From: Turneriella sp.
Lineage (GTDB): Bacteria; Spirochaetota; Leptospiria; Turneriellales; Turneriellaceae
Length of the DNA: 64,000 bases
Assembly: GCA_019186965.1 (NCBI GenBank)
Contig: JABARV010000001.1
Location: forward strand, 62,001-126,000
Direction of reading: 5' to 3'
In this document: positions 25,014-32,527 of the stretch, one piece after another
Position numbering within the stretch: position 1 is the stretch's first letter
Layout of the letters: each line of letters starts with the position of its first letter
Made by a program: the position numbers and the translations under genes
Notes under the pieces: model-generated
Told to the model about the DNA's origin: nothing
What the model saw: only the letters and a program-made list of their open reading frames with translations
The model's database searches: none

Positions 25014-26558
25014 TCAAGGTGATGTCGCCGCGCTCACCTGCGCTGTATAACCGCTCGTATTACCCGCCAAATCGCGAGAACGTATACGGTAATAGTAGGT
25101 TGTCGAGGGAGAAAGTCCGTTAGAGTAATATGAGGTTGCGCCTGCCGCAGAGGTAAAAGTTGCCGTGAAGGTGTTACATCCGCCGTTCGTCGTCGACTGG
25201 CAGATTTCATAGACAATCTGCGCCTGTGGGGTGGCATTGTCGGTCGATTGCGCCCATGTCACCTGTACTTGTGAAGCGCTTGTGCCGTCGGCAAAAGGTG
25301 ACGTAGGCGCCCACGGCTGCGTAACATCGGAAACATGCGTTGCACTCACGACCGCCGAATCGGAAAGACCAGCCTTGCAGGCGCGCGCTCGGAAATTTGT
25401 CGTGGTGTAGCTGACGTTAACACCACTCACATACGTCGAACCGGTTGTGCATGCTGCGCTCGCATTGCAAACGGGGTCGGTCACGCCGTCGGTCGTGTAA
25501 CAAATCGTCGCGCCCACAGTCGTCGATGCCATCGTGACGCTGATGGGCATGGCATAGTGTCCCGCCACAGGAGAAAACGCGGGGTCGGCTGCCGTCGTCG
25601 GTGCTCCACCCCCGCCCGCCGGCGGTCCGGGGGGTTTCGGGTTGATCTGCTGCCACATTTGCCACACGGTGAGTCCATCGACGACGTAGAGGTCTTGCGT
25701 GCTGCCCCCAGCTTCGACAGCGGAGACGAACATGAGACCGCCTTTGAATCCACCGCCGCGCATCACGCTCGCGTAGCGCGCATTTAATTTTGCTTTGGCG
25801 ATTGCGGTATTGACCGAAACTAAGTTACCGCCGTTGCCGTAGTGCGACATACTGGTGATGGTGCCGTCGGTGAGCGCAAAAAAACTTTCGTAGCCATTTG
25901 TAAACGCCGGATCGACACTCGTGATCGACGCCGCGCTATGCCCCGTGGCGACCTGCCCTAAAGCGTCGCCCGCGCTCGCGTGGTTGACCGAACTTAGTGT
26001 GCCTCCCTGCCGTGTGTAGAGCCGATTGCCCGTCGAATCGACACCGAGTACCGTCGAGTTTTGCCCTGCGGTATTGGCGATCGTCGTGAGCGTCGTGTCG
26101 GTCGAGCCGCCGGGGATAATCGGCGCTGTCTGCTGCACGGTGCCGCCCGCGTTGGTTAAGAAAATCCGCACATTGTTACCGGTGAGAGTTGCCGCAAACG
26201 CGATGGGGTTTGTGTAGTTGAGCGGGGTGCCGGTGAGAGTCACCACAGTGGGATTTTCAAACGCGGGAAAAACAGAGTCGTTGTTGTACGCTGCGCTCGA
26301 ACGGCTAATAAAGAGGTTATGCCCTGTGCACCCCGCGCAGCTTCGGTTCGAGGCGAAGACGAGTACGAGGTAATTGTCGCCCGTCTGCAAAACCTGCGGG
26401 TTGTAATCATCAACATTCGGTTGCGAAATTGCTGCGCCGCCATTCAAAGAAAAACGTGCCATGCCCTTTACTGGAATATCGGGAATTTCTTTTTTGGCGC
26501 AGGCGGTAACAAGCGCGATGATGGTTATCAAGGCTACCAGTCTTATTAATTTTTTCAT
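25014..26558 (-). CDS. Lipoprotein with chitobiase-C-like and fibronectin type III domains
   Basis: This 514-residue protein has a lipoprotein signal (lipobox LVTAC, Cys at about residue 20). The N-terminal half (about 30-305) is rich in Asn, Thr and Gly and looks like a beta-propeller or other repeat fold, with CAGCTGHN near the front. A proline/glycine linker (PPGPPAGGGG) leads to a CHB_HEX_C-like domain (DPAFSPVAGHYAMPISVTM, then ICYTTDG with paired cysteines) and a final fibronectin III domain ending YTAQVSAATSP. It is probably surface-exposed or periplasmic. It follows the FecR gene by 14 bases on the same strand, and both belong to the GC-richer block. Confidence 0.75.
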   Translation of the reverse strand: MKKLIRLVALITIIALVTACAKKEIPDIPVKGMARFSLNGGAAISQPNVDDYNPQVLQTGDNYLVLVFASNRSCAGCTGHNLFISRSSAAYNNDSVFPAFENPTVVTLTGTPLNYTNPIAFAATLTGNNVRIFLTNAGGTVQQTAPIIPGGSTDTTLTTIANTAGQNSTVLGVDSTGNRLYTRQGGTLSSVNHASAGDALGQVATGHSAASITSVDPAFTNGYESFFALTDGTITSMSHYGNGGNLVSVNTAIAKAKLNARYASVMRGGGFKGGLMFVSAVEAGGSTQDLYVVDGLTVWQMWQQINPKPPGPPAGGGGAPTTAADPAFSPVAGHYAMPISVTMASTTVGATICYTTDGVTDPVCNASAACTTGSTYVSGVNVSYTTTNFRARACKAGLSDSAVVSATHVSDVTQPWAPTSPFADGTSASQVQVTWAQSTDNATPQAQIVYEICQSTTNGGCNTFTATFTSAAGATSYYSNGLSPSTTYYYRIRSRDLAGNTSGYTAQVSAATSP

Positions 26559-26572
26559 GGTTTATCTCCCTA

Positions 26573-27742
26573 TCAAAATTTCCGCAGTGTCGGCTCGCCT
26601 GTCTCCGAAGGCTGCGTCACCGCATTGATCGAATTGTAAAGCCCCTGCACGTCGTTACCAAAACCCGCCTGCGAATCGGTATTCACCCCCAAGAAGTGTT
26701 GCTCGGCGGATGTTATACCTGCGCCAAAATTGCGCTCTGCACGCGAATCAAAAGTGCGTTGGTAAAGCGGCCCGCGGATTTCATCCGCAGCTCGCGCAGA
26801 ATCCCCCTGCGGTACGACGGTGAGCCCAATCGTGTTTAAAAAAGTTTCATCATCTTCGTCCTTATCTTCTTTCTTATCACTCTGTTTTTGGGCAATTAAG
26901 TACGCATTGAGTTCTGCCTTATACGCCATCTCAGCCCATGCAAGTTGCAGCATTGTGAGTGCGCGTACCCTCAGCATTGCATGCGCAGAAGCTTTTGTAT
27001 CGTTACCTGCCGCATAGACTTGTTTTTGCCGCTCAATGAGTTCGTGCACGAGGGTTTTGTGATCGTTAATATTTTTAATCGCCGCTTTCATGTCATCCCT
27101 CTCAAAAGTGGGATTACTAACGGCGCGTAAAATTTCAGTGTCTTGGGTATTTTTCGTATCGCGTATGCGGCTCTCAAGACGCCGCGCTTCGTCGCGGTCG
27201 ATAAGATACGCCCGTTCCAATACAGCGAAAGCCTTTTGTAGCCGTTCCCGCGTCGTTGTCTCCGTTACGCTCGCCTTGATAAAAGCGGGCGATTCAACGG
27301 CAGTCACGAAATGCTGCTCGCCGTTTTTCGCTAACTCGAAAAAAGAGCCGCGCACGCCGACGACGACTGTGGGCGTGCGCACATAAAATCGATTCTTAGC
27401 TGCGACTTCTGGTTTTTTAACAAATGCACTGACCCCGCCTTGGACAACAAAAATTTCAGAGCGCGGCGATTTGCCGTCGGTGGCAAGGCTGTTGAAACTT
27501 ATGACGCTATTTTCTTTAATCGCCACCTGACTACCGTCTTTGATCGCAGCAACCGCACCGCTTCTGTATCCCACTTGCACACTCGACTCTGTTGTCAGGC
27601 GGCTCGAGAGCGTGGCTTTTACCCAGCGGCCATTTTCAAAGACCTGCACCTTGCCGTGCATTGATACGAAACGCGCGTCTGCAAAACAAATTTGCGGCGC
27701 GAGAATTGCGGCGAAGGCGAGAATTTTTTTCGAGACACCCAT
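26573..27742 (-). CDS. Exported FecR-domain protein
   Basis: This 389-residue protein has a signal peptide (ending APQICFA|DA) and a FecR domain over residues 22-155: GKVQVFENGRWVKA, then SVQVGYRSGAVAAIKDGSQ and a VRTPTVVVGVRGSFFEL segment. The FecR fold is best known from the anti-sigma regulator of ferric citrate uptake, but exported stand-alone versions like this one lack the anti-sigma part and are of unknown role. The rest is helical with a charged KKEDKDEDDE stretch. It heads a likely operon with the FN3 lipoprotein 14 bases downstream. No sigma factor gene is adjacent. Confidence 0.75.
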   Translation of the reverse strand: MGVSKKILAFAAILAPQICFADARFVSMHGKVQVFENGRWVKATLSSRLTTESSVQVGYRSGAVAAIKDGSQVAIKENSVISFNSLATDGKSPRSEIFVVQGGVSAFVKKPEVAAKNRFYVRTPTVVVGVRGSFFELAKNGEQHFVTAVESPAFIKASVTETTTRERLQKAFAVLERAYLIDRDEARRLESRIRDTKNTQDTEILRAVSNPTFERDDMKAAIKNINDHKTLVHELIERQKQVYAAGNDTKASAHAMLRVRALTMLQLAWAEMAYKAELNAYLIAQKQSDKKEDKDEDDETFLNTIGLTVVPQGDSARAADEIRGPLYQRTFDSRAERNFGAGITSAEQHFLGVNTDSQAGFGNDVQGLYNSINAVTQPSETGEPTLRKF

Positions 27743-27932
27743 AGTTTACTCCTTAAGAAAAGACGCGCGTCGGGTACAAGGTTGATGGGTGAAACGAATT
27801 GTGTGGCATTCATTTGAAGCGTCAATCCTATTTTATCCATTCACATACCCTATACTAAACCCAAGCCAACCCAAGTTATCTGCTGCTTTTCCGGTATCAG
27901 CGGTCAGCGAATCCCATACGGTGCCTGTGAAT

Positions 27933-27991
27933 CTATACTAAAAAAAACGCGTTTGTCAATCCCCTGAATTGGGGAGTAGGAAAGAAATATG
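27933..27991. repeat. 59-bp direct repeat, left copy
   Basis: This 59-base sequence differs at only two positions from 28724-28782. It starts CTATACTA, contains CGCGTTTGTCAAT and a small inverted repeat CCCCTGAATTGGGG, and ends AAGAAATATG. It lies immediately upstream of the promoter of the relB/relE-type module. Confidence 0.9.
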
Positions 27992-27993
27992 TA

Positions 27994-28021
27994 TTGACAA
28001 ACGGTATGCAATAGGTATACA
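27994..28021 (+). promoter_or_regulatory. Promoter of the relB/relE-type module
   Basis: TTGACA (27994-27999) and TATACA (28016-28021) are 16 bases apart, a near-consensus sigma-70 promoter. The first ATG of the antitoxin is seven bases further on, so the transcript from it would have almost no leader. The GGTAT and GTATAC repeats between and over the boxes could be operator half-sites for the antitoxin. Confidence 0.65.
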
Positions 28022-28028
28022 ACCAACA

Positions 28029-28307
28029 ATGGGAAAAACAGCTACGATGAATATTCGAATCGATCAAACCACGCGGCAAGAATTGAAAACCTTTGCCGGT
28101 CAAATTGGTATCCCTGCAAGTGCGTTAATCCATGCTTCTATTAAGCAAATGCTGCGGTCGCGACAAGTTTCATTTCAAGCAGAAATACAACCGAGCCCGT
28201 ATTTAGAAAAAATTATTGAACAGGCAGAAGCAGATTACAAAAAGAGAAAAAATACTACACGAGTCGAGAACAGAGAGCAAATGAAAGCGTTTCTTGATTC
28301 GCTATGA
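28029..28307 (+). CDS. RelB/DinJ-family antitoxin
   Basis: This is a 92-residue antitoxin with an N-terminal ribbon-helix-helix domain (TATMNIRIDQTTRQELKTFA, then GIPASALIHASIKQML), as in RelB/DinJ proteins that bind DNA as dimers, and a C-terminal charged tail for toxin binding (SPYLEKIIEQAEADYKKRK). It neutralises the toxin encoded directly behind it; the two genes overlap by four bases (ATGA). The ATG at 28029 is seven bases after the promoter -10 box; a second ATG at 28047 is the alternative and would leave a 19-base leader. The pair sits between two 59-bp direct repeats. Confidence 0.82.
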   Translation: MGKTATMNIRIDQTTRQELKTFAGQIGIPASALIHASIKQMLRSRQVSFQAEIQPSPYLEKIIEQAEADYKKRKNTTRVENREQMKAFLDSL

Positions 28308-28561
28308 TTGTTGATTTTCATAAAACATTTACGAAGCAGGCGAAGCAATTAAAGCCCGCCCAGAAGAAGCGCCTTAAAGAAGCGCTTTTACTTTTTAGCT
28401 CAGAACCACACCATCCAAATCTCTACAATCACCCCTTAACGGGAGAATGGAAAAATCATCGTTCTATTTCTTTTGGCGGTGATTGGCGTGCGCATTATAC
28501 CGTTAAAGAAAATGTAGTATTTTTTGTTGCACTTGGTACGCATTCAAAATTATACAAATAG
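28304..28561 (+). CDS. RelE/YafQ-family mRNA interferase toxin
   Basis: This is an 85-residue RelE/ParE-superfamily toxin. The N-terminal helix pair (FHKTFTKQAKQLKPAQKKRL) is followed by HPLTGEWKNHRSISFGGDW and the strand RAHYTVKENVVFFVALGTH, with basic and histidine residues where YafQ-type toxins cleave mRNA on the ribosome. The end is SKLYK. Compared with YafQ, the late catalytic histidine is kept (GTHSKLYK). It overlaps the antitoxin stop by four bases. It appears intact, unlike the two neighbouring toxin genes. Confidence 0.82.
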   Translation: MIVDFHKTFTKQAKQLKPAQKKRLKEALLLFSSEPHHPNLYNHPLTGEWKNHRSISFGGDWRAHYTVKENVVFFVALGTHSKLYK

Positions 28562-28645
28562 AAATGACACCGCCACACCCATCGCCGCCGTGGGACTTGC
28601 CGGAGCATTGCAGAAAACTCCTGTTACGGAATAGGTGTCGGGAAT

Positions 28646-28690
28646 ACTCTTGGCATTGGCACGCACTCTGGCGTGCCAGCGTATAGCTTT
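28646..28690 (+). pseudogene. Fragment resembling a VapB antitoxin N-terminus
   Basis: These bases translate to GILLALARTLACQRIA, nearly the same as the DLLALARTLARQRKT helix of the vapB remnant at 28990-29030, and the DNA is also similar (TCGCACTCTGGC-like core). It lies after the relE-type stop and before the right direct repeat, has no start codon or continuation, and is probably a broken duplicate. Confidence 0.55.
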
Positions 28691-28723
28691 TTTTCAAGTA
28701 CCAGCAATTTTTTTGATTTTTAA

Positions 28724-28782
28724 CTATACTCAAAAAAACGCGTTTGTCAATCCCCTGAATTGGGGAGTAGGGAAGAAATATG
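28724..28782. repeat. 59-bp direct repeat, right copy
   Basis: It differs at two of 59 positions from 27933-27991. Both copies have a TTGACA sequence shortly after them (27994 and 28801) and an antitoxin gene next, so the repeat could be a recombination site that brought in the relB/relE module or a duplicated upstream region. Confidence 0.9.
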
Positions 28783-28805
28783 AAAAATTTCTGTGTATCC
28801 TTGAC

Positions 28806-29275
28806 ATGATGGATGATGTGGGGCTGTCTAAAAAGTCCCCTGCAACACGAAAACGCAGCGATTTGGCAAGCAAATCGCACGCCGAGCGGCCATAAATGGC
28901 CTGTTTTCGCGTTGCTGCCGCGCCTGTGCAGCGCGGTTCGGGACTTTTTGGACAGCTCCGCGCACGACGCTCAACATCGATAACGATCTTTTAGCACTAG
29001 CTCGCACTCTGGCACGCCAGCGAAAGACTTCGATGGGGACGATTATATCTGAACTCGCCAAAGAAGCCCTGCAAGACAGAAAGAGTGCCGGCGTACAAAT
29101 CATAAAAGGTATTCCGGTATTTCCAAAACCACGCAAGGGAGTTAAAGTAACCATGAATTTGGTCAACCGGATGCGCGACGAGTTTAAGGGTCAGCTCGTC
29201 ACTCTCGACCGCTCGATTCCCGTCGACGTGCTTGCCGACGGTGCCGCATCGCGCCTATTACTTACGCCAGAGTGA
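28806..29275 (+). pseudogene. vapBC remnant: vapB split by a palindromic element and fused to the end of vapC
   Basis: The 5' codons ATGATGGATGATGTG (28806-28820) are cut off by a 140-base element. From about 28961 the frame continues RTTLNIDNDLLALARTLA, RQRKTSMGTIISELAKEAL and a GIPVFPKPRKGVKVTMNL-VNRMRDEF tail, which is a VapB antitoxin. Where VapB should stop, the frame instead runs into LVTLDRSIPVDVLADGA, SRLLL, which matches the C-terminal strand of VapC PIN-domain ribonucleases (typically LVT-F-DR-IPL). About 100 residues of vapC, including its acidic active site, must have been deleted. The piece from ATG 29033 (80 codons) could still be translated but would give no toxin. Confidence 0.72.
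28820..28959. mobile_element. 140-bp palindromic element with terminal inverted repeats (MITE-like)
   Basis: The ends GGGGCTGTCTAAAAAGTCCC (28820-28839) and the reverse complement of 28940-28959 match at 18 of 20 positions; ends of this type resemble insertion-sequence termini. The inside is non-coding and folds into smaller hairpins, for example GCGATTTG/CAAATCGC at about 28858. It interrupts the vapB-like frame. A target-site duplication could not be made out. No transposase lies in the window. Confidence 0.7.
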
Positions 29276-29518
29276 TTTTACACACCACACCAAACGCCAC
29301 CCGAACACACGCACCGCCTTGAGGGGGATTGCCTTCGTATTCAAAAGTACCGCCGAGCTCGGAGGCGCGCTCGCGCGTATTTTGGCACAGTTCTTAAAAA
29401 TGTGCAGCGCATGTATAATGCGTATCACTCAAGACGCCGCTTTTATCCAGCGGCCTTAGCAGTGGGTTACAAAAATTAATTACGCTCGACGCCCTGTGAA
29501 AAAAGACTATCCTAACCT
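29276..29518. other. Intergenic region upstream of secG
   Basis: No gene is seen in these 243 bases. A TATAAT box at 29414-29419 has TTCTTA 17 bases before it and may be the promoter for secG and the genes behind it. A short GCCGC/GCGGC hairpin follows at about 29435. The first part may be further vapC-side debris. Confidence 0.4.
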
Positions 29519-29896
29519 ATGCTCGATATACTTGCGACAATACTAACCGTACTTTTGGTGGTTGTGTCAATCCTCATGATTATTATCATTCTACTGCAAT
29601 CCAACCGTTCCGCTGGTGGAATGTTTAGTTCTGGAGCACAAACAGCGTTTGGCGGTGGGTCTGCCGATGCACTCACAAAAATCACTGGCGGTTTTGCCGC
29701 CGCGTTTTTAATCATCAGCTTCAGCTTAGCTGCAATCAAATCGTCGCAGCACTCCTCTAAAGCAGCGATTGAACACCTTAATAAAGAAGCAGCAGGTGTT
29801 GCAGCGCCGGCAAATAACGCTACCCCCAATAACACAGCAACACCAGCAGGTGCAAAAGAACAAAAAACTCCCGCTACTCAACCCCCAGGAAAATAA
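29519..29896 (+). CDS. secG: Preprotein translocase subunit SecG
   Basis: SecG is the small membrane subunit of the SecYEG protein-export channel. The 125-residue product has two hydrophobic helices (about 5-27 and 55-75) separated by the conserved LLQSNRSAGGMFSSGAQTAF loop, including the GG-F-G motif of the family. The C-terminal tail (about 45 residues) is longer than in E. coli and rich in Ala, Asn, Thr and Pro. It begins the plus-strand run to 34674; glpX starts 12 bases after it. Confidence 0.9.
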   Translation: MLDILATILTVLLVVVSILMIIIILLQSNRSAGGMFSSGAQTAFGGGSADALTKITGGFAAAFLIISFSLAAIKSSQHSSKAAIEHLNKEAAGVAAPANNATPNNTATPAGAKEQKTPATQPPGK

Positions 29897-29907
29897 AGGA
29901 GATAACT

Positions 29908-30864
29908 ATGGATCGCAACCTCGCCCTTGAGTTTGTACGCGTTACCGAAGCTGCCGCGCTTGCAGCAGCACGCCAAATGGGAAAAGGCGACGAAAAAATT
30001 GCAGACCAAGCAGCCGTCGATGCAATGCGTAAAGCGTTCGACTCTGTAAGCGTAACCGGTAAAATCGTTATCGGCGAAGGGGAACGCGATGAGGCGCCCA
30101 TGCTTTATATTGGCGAAGAAGTGGGTGCAGGCGGACCTCCCGTAGATATTGCGCTCGACCCACTGGAGGGAACGACAATTACCGCGAAGGGTGGTTACAA
30201 CGCAACAACGGTTATCGCCGTTGCCGACAAAGGTTGCTTTCTCCACGCACCCGATACCTACATGAACAAGCTTGCAGTAGGCCCTGCTGCAAAGGGCGCA
30301 CTCGACATTACAGACCCCATTCCATTGACGCTTAAACGCTTGGCACGTGCGCTCGACAAATACGTCGAAGACATTACGGTGTGTATTTTAGACCGCCCAC
30401 GCCACGACGACCTTATCCGCGAAGTACGCGAAGTTGGTTGCCGCATTAAACTCATTGGCGACGGCGACGTGTCGGGCGCAATTGCAACGTGCATGGATGA
30501 CTCCCCCGTCGACATTTTACTTGGTATCGGCGGCGCACCTGAAGGGGTTTTGTCTGCCGCTGCGCTCAAATGCATGGGGGGAGACTTCCAAGGACAGTTA
30601 AAATTCCGTAACGACGACGAACGCAAACGTGCGGTCACAATGGGTATCCAAGAGCCCGACAAAGTCTTTTCTATGGAAGAACTCGCAAAAGGCGACAGCG
30701 TTCTTTTTTGCGCCACTGGAGTGACCGACGGCGAAATGCTACGCGGCGTACGGTTCAACCAAAAAGGTGCAGTGACAGAATCAATTGTGATGCGTGCACG
30801 CTCACGCACCATCCGTTGGCTTAAGTCGCATCACTACTTCGATTTTAAACCAAAATACCTTTGA
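29908..30864 (+). CDS. glpX: Fructose-1,6-bisphosphatase class II
   Basis: GlpX removes the 1-phosphate from fructose-1,6-bisphosphate in gluconeogenesis. The 318 residues match the family length. Visible motifs are VIGEGERDEAPMLYIGE, the metal-binding DPLEGTT, then a GKGGYNATTVIAVADKG-like segment, GDGDVSGAI and the substrate-binding GIGGAPEGVLSAAALKCMGG. Start ATG with a good AAGGAGATA site. It lies between secG and an unknown gene with which it overlaps by four bases (TTGA). Class I enzyme genes are not in the window. For an organism that lives on fatty acids, as Leptospira does, such an enzyme would be needed to make sugars. Confidence 0.95.
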   Translation: MDRNLALEFVRVTEAAALAAARQMGKGDEKIADQAAVDAMRKAFDSVSVTGKIVIGEGERDEAPMLYIGEEVGAGGPPVDIALDPLEGTTITAKGGYNATTVIAVADKGCFLHAPDTYMNKLAVGPAAKGALDITDPIPLTLKRLARALDKYVEDITVCILDRPRHDDLIREVREVGCRIKLIGDGDVSGAIATCMDDSPVDILLGIGGAPEGVLSAAALKCMGGDFQGQLKFRNDDERKRAVTMGIQEPDKVFSMEELAKGDSVLFCATGVTDGEMLRGVRFNQKGAVTESIVMRARSRTIRWLKSHHYFDFKPKYL

Positions 30865-31352
30865 CAGAAGACGCCAAGAATAATGGCATAATTCAAGAAC
30901 ACGCGCATGCACGTGAAGAATTTACGAATGTGCGCGTTTCGCGTGCGGGTACGTGGTTCACTGGCGAAAAACCTATAATCAACTACAATATCATTTCGCA
31001 CTTTAAACAAAACCTTTTTAGGGATACGAAAGGCGTCTATATCTACCAAACATTCCGCCAGTTTGCCGAAAAAGGGTATATCACCGTCGAAGGCCCGCTT
31101 TTAAGCGTTTTTCGTGTAGATGAAAATATTCTTACTTTCGATAACCTCGACACGTTACCAAGCCATAGCGCAAAAATAATCCAAAATTTGAAGGATGGAT
31201 CACTTTACGTATTTTATCCCCGTTTGGGATGTTATGCAAGCGTTCCCGCCTCTGTTTCACCCGATTTTTCGCTTTTTCTTGAGGAAAAGGTAGATGGATT
31301 TACTTTTTGCGGTACTCTTATCGAAAAAAAACGTATTATTCAATGGGTATAG
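30861..31352 (+). CDS. DUF1285-like protein
   Basis: This is a 163-residue cytosolic protein without signal or membrane segment. The core RAGTWFTGEKPIINYNIISH, then FRDTKGVYIYQTFRQ and GYITVEGPLLSVFRV, follows the pattern I recall for DUF1285 (W-x-x-x-G-x-PI, a Y-x-x-x-T/P-x-E strand, I-x-VE-x-x-PF), a small bacterial family of unknown function. The C-terminal third adds a PRLGCYASVP segment. It starts with TTG overlapping the glpX stop by four bases, so it depends on glpX translation. No function is proposed. Confidence 0.6.
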   Translation: MTEDAKNNGIIQEHAHAREEFTNVRVSRAGTWFTGEKPIINYNIISHFKQNLFRDTKGVYIYQTFRQFAEKGYITVEGPLLSVFRVDENILTFDNLDTLPSHSAKIIQNLKDGSLYVFYPRLGCYASVPASVSPDFSLFLEEKVDGFTFCGTLIEKKRIIQWV

Positions 31353-31405
31353 GGCAAACTCCTGCTTTTTTATAGACGTTTTTGGGCTATCGTGTAAGAT
31401 AGTGT

Positions 31406-32494
31406 ATGGAACGTGAGCTAACCTACCTTTCACAAAAACTAAAGCCTACCTTAAATACAGCGCACAAGTTCAACGCACAGGGTATTGCTGCCGGTGTCTA
31501 TAAAAGGCGTATACGTAGTTTAATCCCACGTATTGCCGTACTACCCGCCATTGTTGGTTTGTTTTTTTTATCAAGCGGTGTGGGGTTTATGTCGCGGCTT
31601 CCCGACGCTTCCTTTTTTCAAGACGACATACAAAAAATTACTCCCAAAGGGGATACTGTCATTTGGGCAAAAAGTGTAAAGCCCGCCTTTGGAACAAATT
31701 TCAACCTTACGCTAGACCTCACAAATACGCTACGCGCAAAGACCGCGATGGGTAAAACGCTCTGGCGTTATTTTCTTCCCGAAATTGCGACTACTTCGGC
31801 GCCGCTTGTTTTTATAAAAGATAGCACTGCCTATGTCGCTCTTGCGAGCGCTGCAGGAAGTATCTATTTTTTTAATGGAACCTCAGGGCGCCTTATATGG
31901 CAACAAGAACTTTCTGACCGCATCGACGTATCGCCACTTTTGGTCCAAGACTCAATTATCACTATCGCATGCGCCGATGGCCGTATCTACGGACTCGATG
32001 TAAAAGATGGCAGCATCACCTATATGCTGCAAACCGACCAAAAAATCAGCGCTATCGAACCTGCTGTAGATAGCGACGGAAAATACCTCTACGCAATTGC
32101 CGCCGGCAAACGTGTTTTAGGGCTCGATGCACTGCGTGGCGATCTCCTTTGGGAGCGAGACACCGCAGGGTTTGCAACCGACACTCCTATTGTAACCGCA
32201 AATAATGTTATCACTCCAACCCAAAACGGAGACACAACCCAATTGTGGGCATTTGACAATAACGGCGACTTAAGCTGGATGAACTCATTTACACGCGATA
32301 CTCAATATACAGCGAACAAAAACTATCTCGCTGTGGCAGATGGTCCAATTGTAACCCTTATCCGTGCTGAAAACGGCGAACCTGTGTACTACTGGCAACT
32401 GGGAAGCACTCCCCAAAATCTTGCATTGGTTGATCACGGCAAAACCCTCATCGTACAAACCGACAAGGGCGACTTAGCTGCAACATTCAATTAA
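31406..32494 (+). CDS. Membrane-anchored PQQ-type beta-propeller protein
   Basis: This 362-residue protein has a basic N-terminus, one membrane helix at about residues 43-63 (IAVLPAIVGLFFLSSGVGF) and then about seven propeller blades. Repeated blade motifs are visible: IYFFNGTSGRLIWQQEL, RIYGLDVKDGSITYML, VLGLDALRGDLLWERD and GEPVYYWQL, the tryptophan-docking pattern of PQQ-like repeats. BamB, part of the outer-membrane assembly machine, is a lipoprotein with this fold; here a membrane anchor replaces the lipid, so this may be a BamB-like scaffold or an unrelated propeller. It is in the secG-glpX run, 34 bases upstream of plsY. Confidence 0.75.
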   Translation: MERELTYLSQKLKPTLNTAHKFNAQGIAAGVYKRRIRSLIPRIAVLPAIVGLFFLSSGVGFMSRLPDASFFQDDIQKITPKGDTVIWAKSVKPAFGTNFNLTLDLTNTLRAKTAMGKTLWRYFLPEIATTSAPLVFIKDSTAYVALASAAGSIYFFNGTSGRLIWQQELSDRIDVSPLLVQDSIITIACADGRIYGLDVKDGSITYMLQTDQKISAIEPAVDSDGKYLYAIAAGKRVLGLDALRGDLLWERDTAGFATDTPIVTANNVITPTQNGDTTQLWAFDNNGDLSWMNSFTRDTQYTANKNYLAVADGPIVTLIRAENGEPVYYWQLGSTPQNLALVDHGKTLIVQTDKGDLAATFN

Positions 32495-32527
32495 TTGACG
32501 CACTGCTGCCATCCCTAAAGCTTTCAC

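Noticed and set aside
28503-28880. 125-codon minus-strand ORF
   Set aside because: It is antisense to the relE-type toxin and runs through repeats; no protein features.
28635-28895. 86-codon plus-strand ORF across the right direct repeat
   Set aside because: It joins a vapB-like fragment, the direct repeat and part of the palindromic element; it is a chance frame over debris.
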